NCBI RefSeq assembly: GCF_003182475.1
Contig: NZ_QGTS01000005.1
Span: 1-64,000 of the forward strand
Reading direction: 5' to 3'
DNA from: Mangrovibacter plantisponsor
GTDB taxonomy: Bacteria > Pseudomonadota > Gammaproteobacteria > Enterobacterales > Enterobacteriaceae
Length of the DNA stretch: 64,000 nucleotides
The notes below the pieces were generated by a model. That model saw only the letters and a program-made list of their open reading frames with translations, did not search any database and was not told the DNA's origin. The position numbers and the translations under genes were made by a program. This document shows, in pieces, positions 31,897 to 41,686 of the stretch (position 1 is its first letter; each line of letters starts with the position of its first letter).

Positions 31897-32090
31897 AGTG
31901 GCTCATTCACCTGTTTATGTCAGCCCCATTTGGCCGCGCTACATAAAAACCGAATGACGCACAAAAAGGTGCCTGCCGTCCAACTACTGATTATTGCATT
32001 GCTTTATCAGGCTCAGGGCGAAACGTTGAGTTAGGCACCGCCTGAATTCTGAACAAAGGCAGGGTTTTATTCCCTGCCTTTGTTGTTTCT
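31897..32090 (+). ncRNA. glmY: GlmY small regulatory RNA
   Basis: Begins AGTGGCTCATTCACC, continues with TTATGTCAGCCCC and GCTACATAAAAACCGAA, and near the end has TTAGGCACCGCC. These match E. coli GlmY as I know it and its position between purL and glrK. GlmY sequesters RapZ and so protects GlmZ, which activates glmS translation when glucosamine 6-phosphate is short. It ends in its own terminator. About 190 bases, close to the 184 of the E. coli primary transcript; the middle third is diverged. Confidence 0.9.
32055..32090 (+). terminator. GlmY terminator
   Basis: A 10-pair stem AAAGGCAGGG with CCCTGCCTTT, loop TTTTATT, then GTTGTTTCT. It ends GlmY before the glrK operon. Confidence 0.85.
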
Positions 32091-32159
32091 CCGTCTGGTG
32101 CTTTTCACCGGCTTACTGGTCAGTTAGCATCGAATGATTCAGGATGATGTGAGACAACC

Positions 32160-33614
32160 ATGTTACTACCCCGCCAGCTTATTCCCCGCTCACTTCGCCA
32201 ACTGGTTATTATGGCGTTCTTGTTAGTGCTGGTTCCTCTGTTGGTTCTGGCCTGGCAAGCCTGGCAGAGCCTGAATGCTCTGAGCGACCAGGCCGCGCAA
32301 ACCAACCGCAATACTTTGGTGGATGCCCGCCGAAGTGAAGCCATGACCAGCCTGGCGCTGGAAATGGAGCGCAGTTACCGCCAGTTTTGTGTGCTGGACG
32401 ATAATACATTACGCAATGTTTACCAGACGCAGCACAGCCGATACCTGGCGTTGCTGGATGCGTGGAACAGCGGGTTGCCAGACAGCACAATTTTGCAGCA
32501 ACTGCGGGCGAATCTGGATGCCCTTTCACACCTGCAGTGTACCAACAGCGTGCCGGAGAAACGGTCTGCCCGGAATCTGGAGATCTTTGCCGATAACAAT
32601 GCATCACTGGTTCAGGCGACAAGGGCAATGGTTTATTCCCGCGGCCAGCAACTCCAGCAAGAGATTGCTGAACGGGGTCAGTTCTTTGGCTGGCAGGCTT
32701 TAATTTTATTTATTGTCACTCTGGTGCTGGTGATGCTGTTTACCCGCACCATCATCGGCCCGGTAAAAGCAATAGAAGCAATGATCAACCGGCTGGGAGA
32801 AGGGCAATTCCTCTCCAGTGAAGAAAGTGTCAAAGGACCGAAAGAACTCCAGGTAATCAGCCAGCGTATAGTCTGGTTAAGTGAGCGCCTGGCCTGGCTG
32901 GAATCTCAAAGGCATGAGTTTCTGCGCCATATTTCTCATGAATTAAAAACGCCTCTTGCGAGCCTGCGTGAAGGCACTGAATTGCTGGCCGATGAAATCG
33001 CCGGGCCGCTCAATACTGACCAGCAGGATATCGTACAAATACTGGATTCAAGTAGTATCCAGTTACAAAAGTTGATTGAGCAATTGCTGGATTACAACCG
33101 GAAAATAGCGGAGAGCGCAGTCGAACTTATGCCGGTAGATCTGGGAGTATTAGTCAACCAGGTTGTCAGTGCTAATGCGTTGCCCGCAAGAGCGAAAATG
33201 ATGCATACCGTGATTGAACTGGAAGTGCCATATTGCCTGGCAGACCCGGCTCAGCTCACCACTGCGCTGGATAATCTCTACTCCAACGCCGTGCACTATG
33301 GTAATGAATCCGGTAGTATTTACCTGCATTCAGCCCGCTCTGGTCAGTACATCAGCATTGATATAGTGAATACCGGTACGCCCATTCCTGATTCTGAAAA
33401 GAATATGATTTTTGAACCCTTCTTTCAGGGGCGCCAGCAACGCAAAGGTGCCGTGAAAGGTAGTGGGCTTGGCCTCAGTATTGCTCGCGACTGTGTACAT
33501 CGTATGCAGGGGGAACTGAGCATAGTTGAACACGAAAAAGGTGATGTCTGTTTTCGCATTACGTTGCCTGTAGTTAAAACGGAAGTTGAGACGGAACACT
33601 TAAAAAATGCCTAA
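32160..33614 (+). CDS. glrK: Two-component sensor histidine kinase GlrK (QseE)
   Basis: Inner-membrane kinase that phosphorylates GlrR. Membrane segment 1 at about 15-33 (LVIMAFLLVLVPLLVLAWQ), a periplasmic region of about 145 residues, membrane segment 2 at about 182-198, then HAMP, a HisKA domain with phospho-acceptor His in FLRHISHELKTPLASL, and the ATPase domain (DNLYSNAVHYG N-box, GSGLGLSIARD G-box). 484 aa against 475 in E. coli; cytoplasmic parts are well conserved, the periplasmic sensor less so. First gene of glrK-qseG-glrR. Confidence 0.95.
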   Translation: MLLPRQLIPRSLRQLVIMAFLLVLVPLLVLAWQAWQSLNALSDQAAQTNRNTLVDARRSEAMTSLALEMERSYRQFCVLDDNTLRNVYQTQHSRYLALLDAWNSGLPDSTILQQLRANLDALSHLQCTNSVPEKRSARNLEIFADNNASLVQATRAMVYSRGQQLQQEIAERGQFFGWQALILFIVTLVLVMLFTRTIIGPVKAIEAMINRLGEGQFLSSEESVKGPKELQVISQRIVWLSERLAWLESQRHEFLRHISHELKTPLASLREGTELLADEIAGPLNTDQQDIVQILDSSSIQLQKLIEQLLDYNRKIAESAVELMPVDLGVLVNQVVSANALPARAKMMHTVIELEVPYCLADPAQLTTALDNLYSNAVHYGNESGSIYLHSARSGQYISIDIVNTGTPIPDSEKNMIFEPFFQGRQQRKGAVKGSGLGLSIARDCVHRMQGELSIVEHEKGDVCFRITLPVVKTEVETEHLKNA

Positions 33615-34380
33615 TCCTTTTAGTACCTGTAGTGCACCTGTACGCAGGTTTTCTTTGCGGGCTATGTTATACCGGGTTTTATCGGGGGGAGTCTTGCTGG
33701 TACTGGCAGGTTGCCAGTCTGTGGGAGAAAATACCTCATCATCCGGCACATTCAAAGCGCCACCGGTACCGCAAACTGAACTGACGGATTACCTGGCAAT
33801 GCGTTGCTCTGATTTACTGCAAATGCGTACCCGGGAAACGAATATCATTGAGAATCCGCTTTACTGGGCGGCTTTCATTTCCTGTGCGCGCCAGACTGAA
33901 CCGAATACTGCCCGAGTGATTGCAAGCCGCTGGGCTGAGTCTGGGTGGTATAACACTTTGCGTACCGCTATTGTGTTGTCCCGCTCTTTGCCGGAAAACA
34001 CAGTACGCCAGAATTACCTTAACCAGGTATCGCTGGTACATGAACAGATCCCTGCCAGCGTCACTCCTTTATTCAACATGTGGTGGGACAATGAACAACT
34101 GGCTCTTAAACTGGCAGAACAACAAAGCCAGTATGCGTTGTTGAAGAGTAACACTGACCAGGAGCTTGAAACGTTGCGCCAGCAGCAGCAACTCCTGCAC
34201 CAGCAACTGGAAACCACAACGCGCAAGCTGGAAAATTTAACGGATATTGAGCGCCAACTTTCAACACGTAAAGCGGGTGGCGCCTATACCCCTGATACAG
34301 GTGCGGGCCATTCAGGTACTACGCAATCATCAGGCAGTGCATCAGGGCAGGCAGGCTCTGGTGGAGAGGAAACACCATGA
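33607..34380 (+). CDS. qseG: Outer-membrane lipoprotein QseG
   Basis: Lipoprotein encoded between the kinase and regulator; in E. coli it interacts with the periplasmic part of GlrK and modulates signalling. Lipobox LAGC, lipidated Cys36. The C-terminal half has a coiled-coil-like Gln/Leu run (LETLRQQQQLLHQQLETTTR) followed by KLENLTDIERQLSTRKAGG, closely conserved with E. coli; the N-terminal half is diverged. The start used overlaps glrK by eight bases; an in-frame ATG at 33664 would give a more typical 16-residue signal peptide. Overlaps glrR by four bases. Confidence 0.88.
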   Translation: MPNPFSTCSAPVRRFSLRAMLYRVLSGGVLLVLAGCQSVGENTSSSGTFKAPPVPQTELTDYLAMRCSDLLQMRTRETNIIENPLYWAAFISCARQTEPNTARVIASRWAESGWYNTLRTAIVLSRSLPENTVRQNYLNQVSLVHEQIPASVTPLFNMWWDNEQLALKLAEQQSQYALLKSNTDQELETLRQQQQLLHQQLETTTRKLENLTDIERQLSTRKAGGAYTPDTGAGHSGTTQSSGSASGQAGSGGEETP

Positions 34381-35717
34381 CATTAGTGGTCAACGCACAT
34401 TTATTATTAGTGGATGATGACCCGGGATTATTGAAACTCCTGGGAATGCGGCTTGCCAGCGAAGGTTACCAGGTTTCAACAGCAGAAAGCGGGCTGGAAG
34501 GGCTACGGGTGCTGTCGCGTGAGAAAATTGATCTGGTGATAAGCGATCTGCGCATGGACGAAATGGATGGTCTGCAATTATTCAGTGAGATCCAGAAACG
34601 CAGCCCCGGTTTGCCAGTGATCATTCTGACTGCTCATGGATCGATACCTGATGCCGTTTCCGCTACCCGCCAGGGGGTCTTCAGCTTTCTGACCAAGCCG
34701 GTTGACAGAGAAGCACTCTACAAAGCAATTGACGAAGCGTTATCCCAAAGCGGGAGTGCTGTGGATGAAGCGTGGCGTGAAAACATTGTTACCCGCAGCC
34801 CGCTGATGCAACGCCTGCTGGAACAGGCCCGAATGGTTGCGCAGTCTGATGTCAGCATTTTGATTCAGGGGCAAAGTGGTACCGGTAAAGAAGTGCTTGC
34901 CCGGGCCATTCATGCTGCCAGCCCCCGGTCAGGAAAGCCTTTTGTCGCTATCAATTGTGGTGCGTTACCAGAACAACTCCTTGAGTCGGAACTGTTTGGT
35001 CATGCCAGAGGCGCATTTACAGGGGCTGTAAGTTCCCGGGAAGGGTTATTTCAGGCGGCTCAGGGTGGTTCACTGTTTCTTGATGAAATAGGCGATATGC
35101 CACTGGCATTGCAGGTTAAATTACTGCGGGTGCTTCAGGAGCGCCAGGTGCGCCCGTTAGGCAGCAACAGCGATATTGCTGTAGATGTGCGTATTATTTC
35201 TGCCACACACCGTGACTTGCCTAAAGCGATGGAGCTGGGTGAGTTCCGGGAAGATTTGTTTTACCGGCTGAATGTTGTCAGCCTGAAAATACCGCCGCTA
35301 CAGGCCCGCCCTGAAGATATTCCCTTGTTGGCAAACCACCTGCTGCGCCAGGCTGCTGGCCGTAATAAACCTTTTGTTCGCCGTTTCTCAACCGAAGCCA
35401 TGAAATTGCTGGTTGCGGCTGCATGGCCGGGGAATGTGCGGCAGTTGGTGAATGTGATTGAGCAGTGCGTGGCGCTGACGGCCGCGCCGGTGATTAATGA
35501 AGCACTTGTCGCTCAGGCGCTGGAAGGGGAAAATACAGCACTGCCAACATTTGCAGATGCCCGTAGCCAGTTTGAACTCAATTACTTGCGCAAGTTACTG
35601 CAAATAACCAAAGGGAATGTTACTCAGGCTGCGCGAATGGCCGGGCGTAACCGTACTGAGTTTTATAAGTTACTGGCCCGTCACGAACTGGACGCCAGCG
35701 ATTTTAAAGGTGCATGA
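34377..35717 (+). CDS. glrR: Sigma-54-dependent response regulator GlrR (QseF)
   Basis: NtrC-type activator of glmY. Receiver domain with phospho-acceptor Asp57 (ISDLRMDEMDG), AAA+ domain with GQSGTGKE (Walker A), the sigma-54 contact loop GAFTGA and LFLDEIGD (Walker B), and a C-terminal helix-turn-helix (GNVTQAARMAGRNRTEFYK). 446 aa against 444 in E. coli. Its binding pattern occurs three times upstream of glmY, 2.6 kb away, so regulator and target are neighbours. Confidence 0.96.
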   Translation: MTLVVNAHLLLVDDDPGLLKLLGMRLASEGYQVSTAESGLEGLRVLSREKIDLVISDLRMDEMDGLQLFSEIQKRSPGLPVIILTAHGSIPDAVSATRQGVFSFLTKPVDREALYKAIDEALSQSGSAVDEAWRENIVTRSPLMQRLLEQARMVAQSDVSILIQGQSGTGKEVLARAIHAASPRSGKPFVAINCGALPEQLLESELFGHARGAFTGAVSSREGLFQAAQGGSLFLDEIGDMPLALQVKLLRVLQERQVRPLGSNSDIAVDVRIISATHRDLPKAMELGEFREDLFYRLNVVSLKIPPLQARPEDIPLLANHLLRQAAGRNKPFVRRFSTEAMKLLVAAAWPGNVRQLVNVIEQCVALTAAPVINEALVAQALEGENTALPTFADARSQFELNYLRKLLQITKGNVTQAARMAGRNRTEFYKLLARHELDASDFKGA

Positions 35718-35816
35718 TTTTTTTGGCGCATTTACGTACCGCTGCCTACCCGGTATGTGTTACCGTTAGCGCCCGCTTATGCTGTTCGTTGTTGCCTCCC
35801 CTGCGTGGCGTTTTAA

Positions 35817-36164
<348 letters not shown>

Positions 36165-36195
36165 TAATCATCAGCGCCTAATCACCTCTGTTCTG

Positions 36196-36223
36196 AGCCC
36201 TCGCAATGTGCGAGGGCTTTTTG
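36196..36223 (+). terminator. glnB terminator
   Basis: AGCCCTCGCA with TGCGAGGGCT, followed by a T run, between glnB and convergent hmp. Confidence 0.9.
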
Positions 36224-36226
36224 TAT

Positions 36227-37417
36227 TTACAGCACTTTATGCGGGCCAAAGCATTCGTAGTGAATGTGTTCGGCATTAACTCCGTTATCCACTAACTGCC
36301 GGGCAATAAATTGCATAAACCCAACCGGTCCGCACAACCACCAGGTCATTTGTGGGTCGTTCAGGCTGGAGATGTACGGGGTCAGGTCCATATGGCCTGC
36401 TTTAATGCTGCCTGTCTCTATGGCATCTGTCTGCTCAGGTTTGCTGTACCATACCTGCTGCGTAAAGTGGCGCAACTGTGCACCGGTATGGTTTACCTGG
36501 CCCGCAAATGCATGCCGGCGCCCATTTTCTGCTGCATGAAACCAGTTAACCTGGGCCTGGTGTTCGCCCCGGGCCAGTGAGCCCAGCATGGCGAGCAATG
36601 GGGTCTGCCCGGTACCCGCTGAAATTAAGCTCACCGGGGTCTGGGGGGTAACATCAAGGTAAAAATCGCCAGCCGGAGGAGCCAGGTGGATAATATCACC
36701 GGGCTCAGCGCAATCATGTAGCCAGCGAGAAACCAGCCCTTTATCGTCACGCTTAACAGCAATACTGTAGTGTTGCCCGTCAGGCTGGTGGGTCAGGGAA
36801 TACTGGCGGATTTCCTGGTTCTCAAAACCAGCAGGTTTGATCCATACCGCCGTATATTGGCCCGGCAGGTAAGGCATTACGGGGCCACCATCTGCGGCGG
36901 CAAATTTAAAACCGGTAATGGTTTCACTTTCACGTATTTTGGCGACAAGGCGGAAAGGGCGTGTACCTTGCCAACCGCCATCCTGATTCTGGTTACTTTG
37001 GTAGATTGCAGCTTCGCGGCGAATAAATATCCCGGCCAGCACCTGGTAAGCCTTTCCCCATGCATCCAGCACATCCTGCCCCGGGTTGAGCATTTCTTTG
37101 AGTGTTGCCAGTAAGTGATAACCCACGATGTCATATTGCGCAGGCTGAATACTGAAACTGGTGTGTTTTTGGGCGATTTTCTCAACGGCGCTGGCCAGAA
37201 CCTCCGGTGTTTCCAGGTGGCTGGCCCAGGCGCAAATTGCATTGAACAGCGCTTCACGCTGGTCCCCATTACGCTGATTGCTCATATTGAATATTTCTTT
37301 GAGTTCAGGGTTATGGTTGAACATGCGCTGGTAAAAGTGTGCTGTCAGCGCCGGTCCGGTTTCAACAACGGTTGGAATGGTGGATTTCACAATGGCGATG
37401 GTTTTTGCGTCGATCAT
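36227..37417 (-). CDS. hmp: Flavohemoprotein, nitric oxide dioxygenase
   Basis: Converts NO and O2 to nitrate using NAD(P)H. Globin domain (residues 1-138, proximal-His region [13 protein letters not shown]), FAD-binding domain ([13 protein letters not shown]) and NAD-binding domain ([24 protein letters not shown]). 396 aa equals E. coli. An NsrR site directly upstream predicts induction by nitric oxide. Confidence 0.97.
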   Translation of the reverse strand: MIDAKTIAIVKSTIPTVVETGPALTAHFYQRMFNHNPELKEIFNMSNQRNGDQREALFNAICAWASHLETPEVLASAVEKIAQKHTSFSIQPAQYDIVGYHLLATLKEMLNPGQDVLDAWGKAYQVLAGIFIRREAAIYQSNQNQDGGWQGTRPFRLVAKIRESETITGFKFAAADGGPVMPYLPGQYTAVWIKPAGFENQEIRQYSLTHQPDGQHYSIAVKRDDKGLVSRWLHDCAEPGDIIHLAPPAGDFYLDVTPQTPVSLISAGTGQTPLLAMLGSLARGEHQAQVNWFHAAENGRRHAFAGQVNHTGAQLRHFTQQVWYSKPEQTDAIETGSIKAGHMDLTPYISSLNDPQMTWWLCGPVGFMQFIARQLVDNGVNAEHIHYECFGPHKVL

Positions 37418-37437
37418 AAGATTGTCTCTTTTTTTAT

Positions 37438-37460
37438 AACATGCATTTTATATGCATCTT
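37438..37460 (-). promoter_or_regulatory. NsrR operator of hmp
   Basis: Read leftward: AAGATGCATAT, one base, AAATGCATGTT. This is the 11-1-11 inverted repeat of NsrR sites, with only minor departures. It starts about 20 bases upstream of the hmp ATG and includes a TATAAA element that may be the -10. NsrR is the NO-sensing [4Fe-4S] repressor of hmp in enterics. Confidence 0.85.
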
Positions 37461-37603
37461 ATAAAATAAGCTGTGATGTTGTAAATGGCTATTTTTTGCT
37501 GGACAAAGCGAGGGCGAAGATGAAATAACATGCACGACATGTTGAGAAAATATCCTGTTCTTTATGCATGTAATTGTTTTGTTGAAAGCCTTGTGTGGCG
37601 CGA

Positions 37604-37619
37604 TGCCAAACGTTTGCGT
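37604..37619 (+). promoter_or_regulatory. Possible PurR half-conserved site upstream of glyA
   Basis: TGCCAAACGTTTGCGT matches the right half of the PurR palindrome fully and the left half in part. E. coli glyA is PurR-regulated, so a site here is plausible. I looked for MetR sites (TGAA-N5-TTCA) in the hmp-glyA gap and saw no good one. Apart from this and the NsrR site the 320-base gap holds no feature I can support. Confidence 0.45.
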
Positions 37620-37737
37620 AAAAACCTCCGTAAGCCTCTATCTTCCCTCTGTGAATCGGTTTAAACTGTTGCCCGTTGCCCACAAGGGTCCCCTAAAGCA
37701 GTATATTTTTTACCGTTAGCTGAGTCAGGAGATGCGG

Positions 37738-38991
37738 ATGTTAAAGCGAGAAATGAACATTGCCGATTATGATGCCGAACTTTGGCAGGCGATGGAGCAA
37801 GAGAAAGTGCGTCAGGAAGAACACATTGAGCTGATCGCCTCCGAAAACTACACCAGCCCGCGCGTTATGCAGGCACAAGGTTCCCAGTTAACCAACAAAT
37901 ATGCAGAAGGCTACCCTGGCAAGCGTTACTACGGTGGTTGTGAATACGTAGATATCGTAGAACAACTGGCCATTGACCGTGCTAAAGAACTGTTCGGCGC
38001 GGACTACGCTAACGTTCAGCCTCATTCAGGTTCTCAGGCAAACTTTGCCGTTTACACCGCATTGCTGCAACCGGGCGACACAGTGCTGGGTATGAACCTG
38101 GCTCACGGTGGTCACCTGACTCATGGTTCACCGGTTAACTTTTCGGGCAAACTGTACAATATCGTGCCTTATGGCATCGATGAAACCGGCCATATTGACT
38201 ACGCTGATTTAGCCAAACAGGCAGAAACCCATAAACCCAAAATGATCATCGGTGGCTTCTCCGCCTACTCAGGTGTGGTTGACTGGGCGAAAATGCGTGA
38301 AATCGCTGACAGCATTGGTGCTTATCTGTTTGTTGATATGGCACACGTAGCAGGCCTGGTCGCTGCAGGCGTTTACCCGAACCCGGTTCCTCACGCACAC
38401 GTCGTAACAACCACTACCCACAAAACGCTGGCTGGCCCGCGCGGTGGTTTGATTCTGGCGAAAGACGGCAGCGAAGAGCTGTATAAAAAACTCAACTCTG
38501 CTGTGTTCCCGGGTGGGCAGGGCGGTCCGTTGATGCATGTGATTGCCGGTAAAGCCGTGGCGCTGAAAGAAGCCATGGAACCTGCGTTCAAAACATACCA
38601 GCAACAGGTTGCTAAAAACGCGAAAGAGATGGTGTCTGTATTCCTGTCTCGTGGCTATAAAGTGGTTTCTGGTGGCACAGATAACCATCTGTTCCTGCTG
38701 GATCTGGTCGATAAAGAGATCACTGGTAAAGATGCCGATGCTGCTCTGGGCCGTGCCAATATCACCGTAAACAAAAACAGTGTGCCGAACGATCCGAAGA
38801 GCCCGTTCGTGACTTCCGGTATCCGTGTTGGTACACCTGCGGTGACTCGCCGTGGCTTTAAAGAAGCCGAAGTGCGTGAACTGGCAGGCTGGATGTGTGA
38901 TGTGCTGGATAATCTTAACGATGAAGCCACCATTGAGCGTATCAAACAAAACGTACTGGCAATCTGCGCACGTTTCCCGGTTTACGCATAA
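37738..38991 (+). CDS. glyA: Serine hydroxymethyltransferase
   Basis: PLP enzyme that interconverts serine and glycine while charging tetrahydrofolate with a one-carbon unit. PLP-binding lysine in [14 protein letters not shown] (Lys229). 417 aa when started at [12 protein letters not shown], equal to E. coli; an ATG two codons earlier is rejected because it sits on the AGGAG Shine-Dalgarno. Very strongly conserved. Confidence 0.97.
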   Translation: MLKREMNIADYDAELWQAMEQEKVRQEEHIELIASENYTSPRVMQAQGSQLTNKYAEGYPGKRYYGGCEYVDIVEQLAIDRAKELFGADYANVQPHSGSQANFAVYTALLQPGDTVLGMNLAHGGHLTHGSPVNFSGKLYNIVPYGIDETGHIDYADLAKQAETHKPKMIIGGFSAYSGVVDWAKMREIADSIGAYLFVDMAHVAGLVAAGVYPNPVPHAHVVTTTTHKTLAGPRGGLILAKDGSEELYKKLNSAVFPGGQGGPLMHVIAGKAVALKEAMEPAFKTYQQQVAKNAKEMVSVFLSRGYKVVSGGTDNHLFLLDLVDKEITGKDADAALGRANITVNKNSVPNDPKSPFVTSGIRVGTPAVTRRGFKEAEVRELAGWMCDVLDNLNDEATIERIKQNVLAICARFPVYA

Positions 38992-39019
38992 TTCCGTATT
39001 ACCTTGTTAAAATGCATAC

Positions 39020-39048
39020 AACAGGCCGCACAGTCGGCCTGTTTTTTT
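39020..39048 (+). terminator. glyA terminator
   Basis: ACAGGCCG with CGGCCTGT followed by seven T residues, 29 bases after the glyA stop. Confidence 0.92.
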
Positions 39049-39128
39049 ATGTGTTATCACGCTGTTAATTACTACTTGCATGCCAGGTGCCCCTCAGCGA
39101 AACTATCGCCCTTGCACAGGGAGGCAGA

Positions 39129-40274
39129 ATGGTTATGCAGTCTACGCGCTGGCTGGCGCTCAGTTATTTCACCTATTTTTTCAGTTACGGTATTTTCCTC
39201 CCCTTCTGGAGTGTCTGGCTTGAAGGCCGCGGGCTGAAGCCCGACACCATAGGTTTATTATTGGGGTGTGGGCTGGTTGCCCGCTTTCTGGGAAGCCTGT
39301 TGCTGGCTCCGCGTGTTAACGATCCTTCCCGTTTGGTTTTTGCTCTGCGCCTGCTGGCCTCTCTGACCTTCTTCTGTGCACTCGGTTTTTGGGCAGGAAA
39401 CCAGGTGGTTTGGTTGTTACTGGTCATGGTCGGGTTCAACGTTTTCTTCTCGCCACTGGTTCCCCTGACTGACTCTCTCGCCGGAACATGGCAACGGCAG
39501 TTCCCTCTGGATTATGGCCGGGTACGCCTGTGGGGGTCTCTGGCATTTGTTATTGGCTCTGCACTGACAGGAAAACTGGTTAGTTTGTATCAGTCAGATG
39601 TGATTCTGGTACTGCTGATGTCAGGTACCGGAGCAATGGTGGCTGGGATGATGCTTCGCCCGTCTGTCATGCCTCAGGGGGCGTTACGCCAGCAGGATCA
39701 TACTGGCTTTGCCGGGTGGTGGGCCCTGGTTGTACGCTCATGGCGTTTTATTGCCTGTGTGTCACTGTTGCAGGGCGCACATGCCGCTTATTACGGTTTC
39801 AGTGCTATTTACTGGAAAGATGCCGGTTATTCTGCCGCGACTGTCGGGTATTTGTGGTCGCTGGGCGTGGTGGCGGAAATTGTCATCTTTGCATTAAGCA
39901 ATCGCCTATTTCGCCGCTGGAGTGCCAGCCAGTTGTTACTACTTTCGGCATTCTGTGGTGTCATTCGCTGGTCAATTATTGCTGAAACTACCGCTTTGCC
40001 TTTTTTACTGGTGGCGCAGGTACTGCATTGCGGCAGCTTTACCGTCTGCCACCTGGCGGCTATGCGGTATATTTCGGCACGTCAGGGCGCAGAAGTCATT
40101 CGTCTGCAGGCTATTTATTCGGCAGTGGCAATGGGGGGAAGTATCGCGCTAATGACGTTGTTTGCTGGTTTCCTGTACCAGCATTTGGGCGCGGGGATGT
40201 TCTGGGTGATGGCGGCTGTCGCCTTCCCGGCAATATTTATCCGCCCGGCACGCCCGGTAGCTAACCAGCCTTAA
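39129..40274 (+). CDS. hcaT: MFS transporter HcaT-like (probable 3-phenylpropionate transporter)
   Basis: Twelve-segment major facilitator protein, closely similar to E. coli HcaT (YFTYFFSYGIFLPFWSVWL, LVPLTDSLAGTWQRQFPLDY, HCGSFTVCHLAAMRYISARQ). HcaT is annotated as a 3-phenylpropionate importer by genetic linkage; direct transport data are scarce and no hca catabolic genes lie in this window. Start at MVMQSTRWLALS with AGGGAGG Shine-Dalgarno; 14 in-frame codons upstream are omitted. 381 aa. Ends in a four-base overlap with convergent csiE. Confidence 0.9.
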   Translation: MVMQSTRWLALSYFTYFFSYGIFLPFWSVWLEGRGLKPDTIGLLLGCGLVARFLGSLLLAPRVNDPSRLVFALRLLASLTFFCALGFWAGNQVVWLLLVMVGFNVFFSPLVPLTDSLAGTWQRQFPLDYGRVRLWGSLAFVIGSALTGKLVSLYQSDVILVLLMSGTGAMVAGMMLRPSVMPQGALRQQDHTGFAGWWALVVRSWRFIACVSLLQGAHAAYYGFSAIYWKDAGYSAATVGYLWSLGVVAEIVIFALSNRLFRRWSASQLLLLSAFCGVIRWSIIAETTALPFLLVAQVLHCGSFTVCHLAAMRYISARQGAEVIRLQAIYSAVAMGGSIALMTLFAGFLYQHLGAGMFWVMAAVAFPAIFIRPARPVANQP

Positions 40275-41554
40275 CCTTCGAGAATCGCGCGGATACGTTG
40301 CTGCTGGTGGAGTGTTAAAGGCTCCACCGCGTGAATCAACGGGGGCGATACCAGCGGAAAATGTGTTTCATATGGGCTTATCACCAGGTCAATTTCCCCT
40401 GGTGTGCCCTCGTGGTGAAAGGCCTGAACCGTCTGGTACTGGATATTTAACGGTAATAGCGTTAATTCCCGCACTTGTTTTTCCAGCTCTTTTTCGCGTG
40501 GTGGGTTATCACCCGTCAGTAACAGTACTTGTTTCTCATGTAATGCATCAGCCTGCATAAGCCATGCCCCAAAAATCACGGCAATCAACCCTGTTTCCTG
40601 GGCGGAGAAATGCAGTTGGTACTGCCCGGATAACGGTTGCAGCACTTGTTGTGTTGTACCAATTAACCGCGGGTACAGGCGCACAATCTCGTCAGGCAGG
40701 TTGGTTTCAATACCAATTCCCAGTATCACTCGTTCCAGTGCCTGAAACAGGTGAATATACAACTGCCGGTGCAGGCCTTCTTCATCACTAAAGTGCAGGC
40801 CTGTTTGGGTGCGAAAATCATGGATCATCCGCCGGATTGCGAAATGTAATTGCTCTTCATGTTGGCCTGTTATGCAGACCGGATCGGGGATTTTCAGTAA
40901 AGAAAAGATAAAACCCAGCAGGTGAGAATGGCCGCTGTGCAGTGGAACTGATAATTGCCGGCTGATATGTTCGAATACTTCACTGGCGGCTGAAAACTCA
41001 CTACGGCTTTCAATCCATTCACGCTGGGGGCGATTAAATTCAGGTAAACAGGCTGCCAACTGGTGATGCAGGCTGTAGAGTAGCCAGAATCGCAAAAAAC
41101 GCTCATCACGCTCGCTGAACTGCCGGTTCAGGCGGCGGGCACTTAGCGAGACTAATGCATGCAGATTCATTTCATCGTATAAAGCGCGTGTGATGCCTTG
41201 CTGTTTGAGGCCTGCTTTAACACGGGGAATAATCTGGTTTTCGACGAATCCCGGTGAGATACGCAATGCACGCCTTAACCAGTGGAACAGGCACAGTTGT
41301 TTGTCGAGGCTGGTTCCTTCAATAATGTAGCCGCCTGTAGTTTGCGGGCGGATAGCTAACCGGTGGCAGGCATGAATTTCTTCATGTGTATCAGCAATAT
41401 CGCTATGCAGTGTTTCTATATCAGTATCATTAATGGTACTAAGTAATTCCGCTGTGAAATGTTGTTCTGAGAGCAGTAGCAATAACAACAATTGGCACTG
41501 GCGTTGCTGACGCGTAAGCACTGTTTTTGCTGGCGCTGGCGTCGTTGTTGTCAT
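40271..41554 (-). CDS. csiE: Stationary-phase-inducible protein CsiE (PRD domain)
   Basis: Homologue of E. coli CsiE (426 aa), a sigma-S- and CRP-controlled protein of unknown function. The middle carries PTS-regulation-domain-like sequence (LALGL-like helix around residues 150-330) and the best-conserved block is GLIAVIFGAWLMQADALHEKQVLLLTG near residue 335. Overall divergence from E. coli is high, particularly in the first 250 residues. GGAGAGG Shine-Dalgarno. Intact at 427 aa. Confidence 0.88.
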   Translation of the reverse strand: MTTTTPAPAKTVLTRQQRQCQLLLLLLLSEQHFTAELLSTINDTDIETLHSDIADTHEEIHACHRLAIRPQTTGGYIIEGTSLDKQLCLFHWLRRALRISPGFVENQIIPRVKAGLKQQGITRALYDEMNLHALVSLSARRLNRQFSERDERFLRFWLLYSLHHQLAACLPEFNRPQREWIESRSEFSAASEVFEHISRQLSVPLHSGHSHLLGFIFSLLKIPDPVCITGQHEEQLHFAIRRMIHDFRTQTGLHFSDEEGLHRQLYIHLFQALERVILGIGIETNLPDEIVRLYPRLIGTTQQVLQPLSGQYQLHFSAQETGLIAVIFGAWLMQADALHEKQVLLLTGDNPPREKELEKQVRELTLLPLNIQYQTVQAFHHEGTPGEIDLVISPYETHFPLVSPPLIHAVEPLTLHQQQRIRAILEG

Positions 41555-41575
41555 GCTGCCTCTCCTGAAGATACA

Positions 41576-41589
41576 TTAAGTAAACTTAA
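41576..41589. promoter_or_regulatory. Inverted repeat upstream of the DUF1007/NicO pair
   Basis: TTAAGT-AA-ACTTAA is a perfect 6-base inverted repeat in the 132-base gap between csiE and the divergent metal-transport pair. Its position suits an operator. I do not recognise the regulator; it is not an obvious Fur, Zur, NikR or RcnR site as I know them. Confidence 0.4.
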
Positions 41590-41686
41590 GCATATACGCT
41601 GTCAGGCAGCCAGATACGTTTTTATCCGCGGAATTTTGACTGGCTCACAAAATTTTATGTTGAGGAACTCTGTTTTGAGAAACGCC

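Noticed and set aside
31852-32034. 60-codon open frame inside GlmY
   Set aside because: Coincides with the sRNA; poor coding character and no ribosome-binding site.
37461-37737. MetR sites upstream of glyA
   Set aside because: No clear TGAA-N5-TTCA pair found, though E. coli glyA is MetR-activated.
38269-38949. 226-codon frame antisense to glyA
   Set aside because: A mirror of strongly biased codon use in a highly conserved gene; no homologue recognised.
41492-41686. N-terminal extension of the DUF1007 frame into csiE
   Set aside because: It overlaps csiE in antisense, is rich in Arg/Cys/Trp, and would bury a clean signal peptide.
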